A stretch of DNA of 64,000 nt. Origin: Dreissena polymorpha (lineage: Eukaryota > Mollusca > Bivalvia > Myida > Dreissenidae). The notes below the pieces were generated by a model, which was not told the origin of the DNA, did not search any database, and was given only the letters and a program-made list of their open reading frames with translations. Where the stretch lies: assembly GCF_020536995.1 (NCBI RefSeq), contig NC_068359.1, forward strand, positions 103,593,810 through 103,657,809, given 5' to 3'. Positions 60,601 through 64,000 of the stretch are shown here, piece by piece (the stretch's first letter is position 1; every line of letters starts with the position of its first letter). The position numbers and the translations under genes are program-made.

Positions 60601-61937
60601 GACAATCCCCACATTCCCGAATATGTGTCGCCACATGTCCGTTATTCACTTAATCACGAGTTGCAGCTCTCATGCATATTTTATGTGGTACGCATCAATT
60701 TGGTTTCTGAGCATTCTTACTGTTAGAAAGGACACATTATACTACACTATTACATCAATGAACATAATGTTTACCAAAAAAATTCTGCAAAATTCAGGAA
60801 ATCATACGTCTTCACATTTCCTTTCGTCACAAAAATGGTGGGTACATAACGTGACCTTGTTTTGCTTCCGAAAAAAGAAACAATTGTAAGTTAAACATTG
60901 ATACACGTCAACTAAAACATGAATCGACTGAACAATGATAGGCATTTTGTATTCACTATAAATCTTTACATAAATAAAAGTATTTTGCAAAAAACTTTTA
61001 ACCTATCCGTGACTCACTAAAATCTGCTATACACCAATCGACTGTACTAAAATAGAAAGAAGAAATAATACAAACCCGTAATATGAGTAAAGACTTACTC
61101 ACTTAGTAAACAATGTTTTCAGGACAACTTAGTGATCTGCAAATCCCATGTATATGTTGATATAGGGTATCATAGACATTCAATAAGTCGCAAAATGCTC
61201 AAATACAATTACCAAAGCAAAATGTGACTTAAATTGATAACTAAAAATACTAGTCAAGCTGTCAAGTCTTAAGATCCAGAAAGTCCTGCATTCACATCGA
61301 ATGTATCCTTCGAATTCAATCCATTGTTGACATTAGCGGAGATTTAGTTAATAAATAACTCATATATCCTGAATGACAGTTTCTAAATAGCCAAACAAGC
61401 CGATGTATGCTGTAAGAAAGTTTTGACACGAGTGTGAACATTCATGGGCGCCGCCATTGTTGTATGACCTTGAGGGGTGTGTAGAAATACCGAAATCCCC
61501 GTTATTACCGAAATCCCCCGAAACCCCCGGTTTTTTACATAGGTTGCCATTTTGAAGATTTTTTTTCGTGGTATCATAACTTAGACGATGCTGAAACAGC
61601 ATCGTCAAAAACGATATCATACGACAGTGCTAAGCCGGACGTGTTTTATCGACCAGTGCCGTATAACGGACCTTGGGCCAAAGACTATCGGTCCGTAGTA
61701 TATCGACAAAGGGCCGATTATAGACGTCCGGCCAAGCTCGTATATTATTGTTCAATAAGCACATTCCATATTCTATACACAGTTTATGTTTCATGTTTTA
61801 AACTACGCTTATTATTGTTAAAGTTCGATTTAACATTCGATTCTATAATACAGTAGTTATGTTGTTTCTTACTTTCAGATGTGACCTCCACACATTTAAA
61901 CATTTTGCACGAATTAGGCACGGCGCTCGTTGGCTGA
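45668..61937 (+). CDS. Lectin B: secreted protein with N-terminal CVC module, Thr-rich mucin stalk and C-type lectin domain (429 aa, 7 exons)
   Basis: Exons: 45668-45892, 52616-52691, 53498-53947, 54136-54273, 54500-54661, 55033-55212, 61879-61937; total 1290 bp in frame to TGA. Residues 1-22 are a signal peptide (MKLSFLSTRLLFAISLLTF). About 23-100 form the N-terminal module (YECVCNYNVELEV, TLGYMYEFDCKP, YEIMFEGK|IGFVSSEGGNVQSQTCPG). Residues 101-250 are the Thr/Pro stalk. Residues 251-410 are the CTLD (LCPDHVKND, YCLQF, QRHC, IWIGLTDSE, WKWASG, NDCVVMKQGGEWTDVPCG, YFICQY). The tail NVTSTHLNILHELG has an N-glycosylation site across the last splice. As in lectin A, there is no EPN/QPD in the long loop (YTNFGPDYTGQTAA). 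Introns 1 (6.7 kb) and 6 (6.7 kb) are swollen by repeats, while the CTLD introns are short. AATAAA lies at 62016. Confidence 0.87.
46834..47315. repeat. MITE-like repeat built of GGACAAAAACCCTCCC units in inverted arms
   Basis: Left arm: four units of (C/T)GGACAAAAACCCTCCC(G/A)TGA (46834-46955). Right arm: the same units inverted, GGGAGGGTTTTTGTCCG (47173-47310). The spacer of about 215 bp is unrelated. Frames here (FVRSLFSLEGFCP) come from the repeat. Confidence 0.75.
47505..47615. repeat. Short GTCACTTCGGCA repeat cluster
   Basis: Copies of (A/T)CTAGTCACTTCGGCA, GGTTACTTCGGCA and AGTCACTTCGGCACTGGTA occur within 110 bp; probably a small degenerate element. Confidence 0.45.
48150..48350. 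repeat. ~90-bp tandem repeat split by the Penelope-like pair
   Basis: TATCGATGTTTGCCATGTAT ... CAAAATAG ... GAATTATATTTGT occurs twice here, and a third related unit (GTATCGATGTTTGCCATGTA) starts at 51440 on the far side of the Penelope-like insertion. Confidence 0.55.
48372..50248 (-). mobile_element. Penelope-like retroelement 3' part, minus-strand copy (end of RT region plus GIY-YIG endonuclease)
   Basis: On the minus strand the frame ending at 49330 reads KPTDKHQYVQYDSNHP, AIPYGLGIRLKRICSDE, RVPLAITYSNNLPNIHSIIR, then CxxC-type IVCKML, NLVYGIFCIKCQKMVYVGET (the GIY-YIG signature, here VYG..VYVG), SRSLKERAKEH and ISEHFNGAGH. This order is that of Penelope-like elements: reverse transcriptase, connector, GIY-YIG endonuclease. 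The catalytic RT core is absent, so the copy is 5'-truncated. Its end is split by the repeat at 48400-48785. Confidence 0.8.
48400..48785. repeat. Dispersed ~385-bp repeat, copy 2
   Basis: Matches the copy at 1617-1975 throughout, with an extra GGATTATCGACTTTAATTCA block. It has split the left end of the Penelope-like element: TATACTCCTTTA continues as ATTGACGTTTCGGC on its far side, as shown by the intact right end at 51390-51415. Confidence 0.75.
50249..51419 (+). mobile_element. Penelope-like retroelement 3' part, plus-strand copy
   Basis: From HSIIRKHTDKLYKSDRMKN to LDVLLRETIM (stop at about 50852) the protein is identical to the minus-strand copy, and the ~570 bp after it also match, with only a few differences over 1.17 kb that I could see (for example near 51010, 51195 and 51310). 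The two copies are head-to-head around 50248. Both end with CGTCAATTAAAGGAGTATAA / its complement. Confidence 0.8.
52970..53110. repeat. Fragment of a common bivalve repeat in intron 2 of lectin B
   Basis: Contains AGAACAGCCTGCGAGTAACT and TTTATGCTGTTTGCTGCTCA, phrases I recognise as widespread in bivalve sequence. Confidence 0.5.
53498..53947 (+). repeat. Mucin-like Thr/Pro exon of lectin B
   Basis: 150 codons: VTTTVKTTRQHTKTTITS, then TTTTTTPKPTT / TTTTTTPQPTT / TTTTPLPTT blocks, ending STTSVPEG before G|GTACGT. Phase 1 at both ends. Confidence 0.9.
55795..56405. repeat. 26-bp minisatellite (GAGCCGTTACACTAATGTTG family)
   Basis: About 20 copies of GAGCCGTTACACTAATGTTG + GTATTT. The copies are more diverged than the 30.4-kb array. 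It lies in intron 6 of lectin B. Confidence 0.9.
56906..57195. repeat. GGGTACGAAAAAAA repeat, copy 2
   Basis: Same leader (ACTGGTGTGACGATGCTTTT) and same GGGTACGAAAAAAAATT units as at 5835-6078, with more units; ends GGGGTACGGGGA...AACTTGACCC. Confidence 0.7.
57410..57500 (-). mobile_element. tRNA-like SINE head
   Basis: Minus strand: GCCTTGTGGTAGAGTGTCGT (A-box) and GGGTTTGATCCCCAG (B-box). The anticodon arm is irregular and there is no paired acceptor stem, so it is a relic. Confidence 0.5.
57690..58092. repeat. Bivalve-type repeat with duplicated GACCTCAAAATCAATAGGGG block
   Basis: Two tandem ~125-bp units share AATAGGG(A/G)..ATCTGCGAGTCATGATCA and TATGAAGTTTCATGATCCTA, separated by GACCTTGACCTTTGACCTAG. 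It ends GGACGGACATAC...CCCCCTCTTCTTCGAAGGGG. I recognise the phrases as a repeat common in molluscs. Confidence 0.75.
58190..59763. repeat. ~175-bp tandem repeat (GGGGCAGGGTCAAATTTGAC family), interrupted by a SINE
   Basis: Six to seven units with TGACCCCCGGGGCAGGGTCA, TTGACCCCAGGGGCATAATT, AGATGTCACTACATACCAAA, GCCCTAGG and TTTGCACAAAATAGGC. The array ends with GACGCACGCACGACGGACAC and GCCTCTGGCCAGTGGAGC. The SINE at 59240-59537 interrupts it. Confidence 0.9.
59240..59537 (-). mobile_element. tRNA-derived SINE (family 2) with perfect target duplication
   Basis: Minus strand: head GTAGCGGATCCGTGGTCTAG (A-box TCTAGTGGTAA), anticodon-like loop TTCACAA (CAC, Val-like), B-box CTGGTTCGATCCCCCG, and an A-rich tail (AAAAAACAAAAACAAACAAC). 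AAGCATATGTT flanks it at 59229-59239 and 59538-59548. It has landed inside the tandem repeat. Confidence 0.85.
60012..61044. mobile_element. Tc1/mariner-type element (CAGTCGATTGGTGTATA ends, TA-flanked)
   Basis: Inverted ends CAGTCGATTGGTGTATA with TA at both outer sides (60010-60011 and 61045-61046); 1033 bp. There is one 101-codon frame on the plus strand (60072-60377) but no recognisable transposase, so it is probably non-autonomous. Confidence 0.65.
60072..60377 (+). CDS. Unrecognised 101-aa ORF inside the mariner-type element
   Basis: MHSVIKPLNLERQMSFLLKH to EIDAQLKK. It is basic, with a Cys/Tyr-rich middle (FYRITCVSCYFLKFYPAFVK). I do not recognise it. It has no DDE/D motif and no signal peptide. 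It could be a leftover piece of the element's gene or chance. Confidence 0.25.
   Translation: MHSVIKPLNLERQMSFLLKHASGFKIPTNIFCLQRKFPGKLIQQLPDRLGFYRITCVSCYFLKFYPAFVKHIARYVHFQKRNFISALNKTEFMEIDAQLKK
61632..61738. repeat. Small palindromic repeat just before exon 7 of lectin B
   Basis: Begins GCCGGACGTGTTTTATCGAC and ends GACGTCCGGCC, with TATCGGTCCGTAGTATATCG inside. Inverted ends of about 9 bp. Confidence 0.5.
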
Positions 61938-62015
61938 TTGTAAACGCTTGATATTTTGTATAATCAGTGGTTATATTTGTGTGCTTATGTGGAGAGTTCA
62001 TTGTTAACAACTTAA

Positions 62016-62021
62016 AATAAA
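62016..62021 (+). terminator. Possible poly(A) signal AATAAA of lectin B
   Basis: AATAAA 79 bp after the TGA. No closer signal is seen. Confidence 0.45.
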
Positions 62022-62099
62022 CCATTGAAATATTAATTTTTCTTTTTCTGTACCTAAATATATTGCACAATGACTGGCGAGTTTTACAATAATGGAATA

Positions 62100-64000
62100 T
62101 GTGCTTAAGCATAGAATGTTGTTTTGAAACAAAACACTGTCCGTACGTGTCACCCTAGAACTTCTGTGTGTTTGATCTACCGGTAAATACCCATAATGTA
62201 TAAGTATATTCTCGTGTGCCACATCGTCATGGGTTGAAATAGTTGTATAGCACTATTAAGTGCTTATCTGACATCATTAACTCCACTGTTGAATCACTTT
62301 GGGCAGTTACAAGATGGCGAGCATACATATTTATAGTTAAGAATTTAAAATATATTGATAATTTATCACGCGATCTTTATGTCGTCATTGCGCAAAACAT
62401 GTTTTAAATATTTTTAATCAATAAGGCTAATAGTATATGCTTAATCCGGAACGTTCATTAAACCTTATAACAGTGTTGCCATAGAGCATGTTAATGAATA
62501 GTTGCCAATTTTCAGCATATTTTTAGTATCAACACGAATGCCAGCAGATAAAAATATGCACGTAACGAATGATGCTAGCTCTGAATAAGTTGTTTTAAGA
62601 GAATCATTTAAACTGCGTGACTGGAAAAATATGTTCGCTTTTGCCTTTTATCGAAATGTGTTGACACAATTAAAATTGGGGTAGACAGGGTATGTGTGTA
62701 TATTATACAAACAGCTTATTTCAGATCGTCAGTTCCTACTTGTGTTGCTAATAAAGTTAAGTTTGATTACTGATATTCAAACTTGAATTTAATTTATAAT
62801 TAATGGCATAATTATGCCATAAACAAACAGACGATACAATAATTGAGCTTGCAATATTTATTAACCTAAGTTTCTTGAGTGTAGCATGAGACTCATATCA
62901 AGAAGTAATATCGTAACACCTAAAAGCGAGTACAAACGACATGTTCCTGCAATCTTAAACCAATATATATACGTCGAAAGGAACACGTTTGTTGAAAAAA
63001 ATCAATTTATGTATTTGTCTTATTTCTGGCAAATGATGCTAGATCGCCACCAGTTCCTGACTTCGGTCCAATATTTTCATCGTTGATTCAGGACTTGCCA
63101 ATCTCGTTGTCACTTAGTCAAAGAGTTGGCTACAAAATGCCTGCACATTTCATAAAACTATCTACAGAGGGGGTATCACGTGATAGTCAAGATCACAAAA
63201 TTACTGCTTCTACTAAGAAAATTCGTAGCGAGTAAAGTAGAGATATAAAACAAATTCTTTTACGAAAAAATAACGCCAATAACGTGCTTCCTAATATAGA
63301 TGGAAAGTGAGCTACATTTAAAAACAAAACAAAATTAAGGGTATAAAACGGCGAAAAAACCTTTCTCGACATAGACGTCGCCCTATTGACTAGAACGTGA
63401 TTGCTCCCTCTGATCTACAAGTAGGTCACAACAAATAAAATCACAGATGTTTGAACATTCAGGTAAAGCAAGGTCAATCGTGATGGTCTCATTCATTTGT
63501 GCCCAGTTAATCTTTTAAACAATAGTACATTAGATACAATAATCTAACAATTACCCAGTTTTAGCAAGTTATTGTTTAATATGCTATATATTTAGCACGA
63601 TCACGGGCTTATTTCTCGAGGAAATCAAGCGTCGGATCATACATTTACGATCACTTATGTGTTTCGCTCAGGCATATCAGTAGACAAGTATTTTGAACAT
63701 TCATCAAACTTTCTAATTGATATTATGCGTGAAAATAGAACACGGAATTATTGTTCTCTGATGCATTACGCTTAAATCTGTTGGTGGGCCGCGCCAGTGC
63801 CAAACCGACCGACCGCACTTCGAAGGGAACGGCGAAGAACACATCAAACATCGTACTTGGTTTTGCTTGCAGTGTCAAAAAGGCGACTGCTGTTAGACAT
63901 GCCCACACCCTATGGTATATCCCATCTGTGTGGATAAATTCTGGAAAACGTACTGTACGTAACGTTGGAGCTAAAAGCTCTTTGAAGGAACGGGTGTTAC
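62100..64000. other. Right flank; no gene or repeat recognised
   Basis: Short frames (for example 62886-63086 and 63723-63908) lack motifs, splice context or partners elsewhere in the window. Confidence 0.4.

Overview
The window looks like nuclear DNA of a bivalve mollusc. A heterodont such as Dreissena is my best guess, from the repeat families; this is inference. It is AT-rich and intron-rich, has canonical GT/AG splice sites, and is packed with SINEs, MITEs, a LINE, a Penelope-like element and minisatellites. No bacterial genes, rRNA or CRISPR arrays are visible.

The main content is a cluster of five related genes for secreted lectin-like proteins. The full gene has seven exons: (1) signal peptide plus a Cys-containing 'CVCNYNV' module, (2) a short exon completing that module (I/LGF or IGY start, usually ending in 'QSQTCP'), (3) one mucin-like exon of almost pure Thr/Pro coded by a 15-21 base repeat, (4-6) a C-type lectin-like domain (CTLD) split over three exons, and (7) a 19-residue tail. 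Every intron from intron 2 to intron 6 is phase 1. Two copies are complete and open: lectin A (+, 33343-39199, 448 aa) and lectin B (+, 45668-61937, 429 aa). Lectin C (-, 7570-16175) has exons 2-7 but no visible exon 1, and a stop at the last CTLD cysteine. Lectin D (+, 19745-26321) is a decayed pseudogene. Lectin E (-, 3093-4137) is only the last three exons.

Region by region: 0-0.5 kb holds the first exon of an unrelated SWIM zinc-finger-type gene leaving the window to the left. 0.8-3 kb holds foldback repeats and a SINE. 3-4.1 kb is lectin E. 5.8-6.9 kb is repeats. 7.5-16.2 kb is lectin C, with an L1/Tx1-type LINE (8436-12853) in intron 5. 18.6-19.4 kb is a two-copy palindromic repeat. 19.7-26.3 kb is lectin D, with a PIF/Harbinger element (21299-25172, TAA target duplication) in intron 4. 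26.6-33.3 kb has no convincing gene and includes a 26-bp minisatellite. 33.3-39.2 kb is lectin A. 39.6-41.5 kb is an unusual inverted-tandem-repeat element. 42.3-44.8 kb is SINE/MITE DNA. 45.7-61.9 kb is lectin B, whose intron 1 holds a nested stack (a 5.8-kb inverted-repeat element enclosing MITEs and a near-identical inverted pair of Penelope-like 3' ends), and whose intron 6 holds a minisatellite, tandem repeats, a SINE and a mariner-type element. 62-64 kb has nothing I can name.

Exons 4-7 of C and D, with their introns and downstream flank, are a close inverted duplicate, while exons 1-3 are not; the LINE and Harbinger elements arrived after that copy event. The encoded proteins probably leave the cell as mucin-stalked lectins. 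The SH3b reading of the N-terminal module is my inference from pattern and needs a structure prediction to settle.
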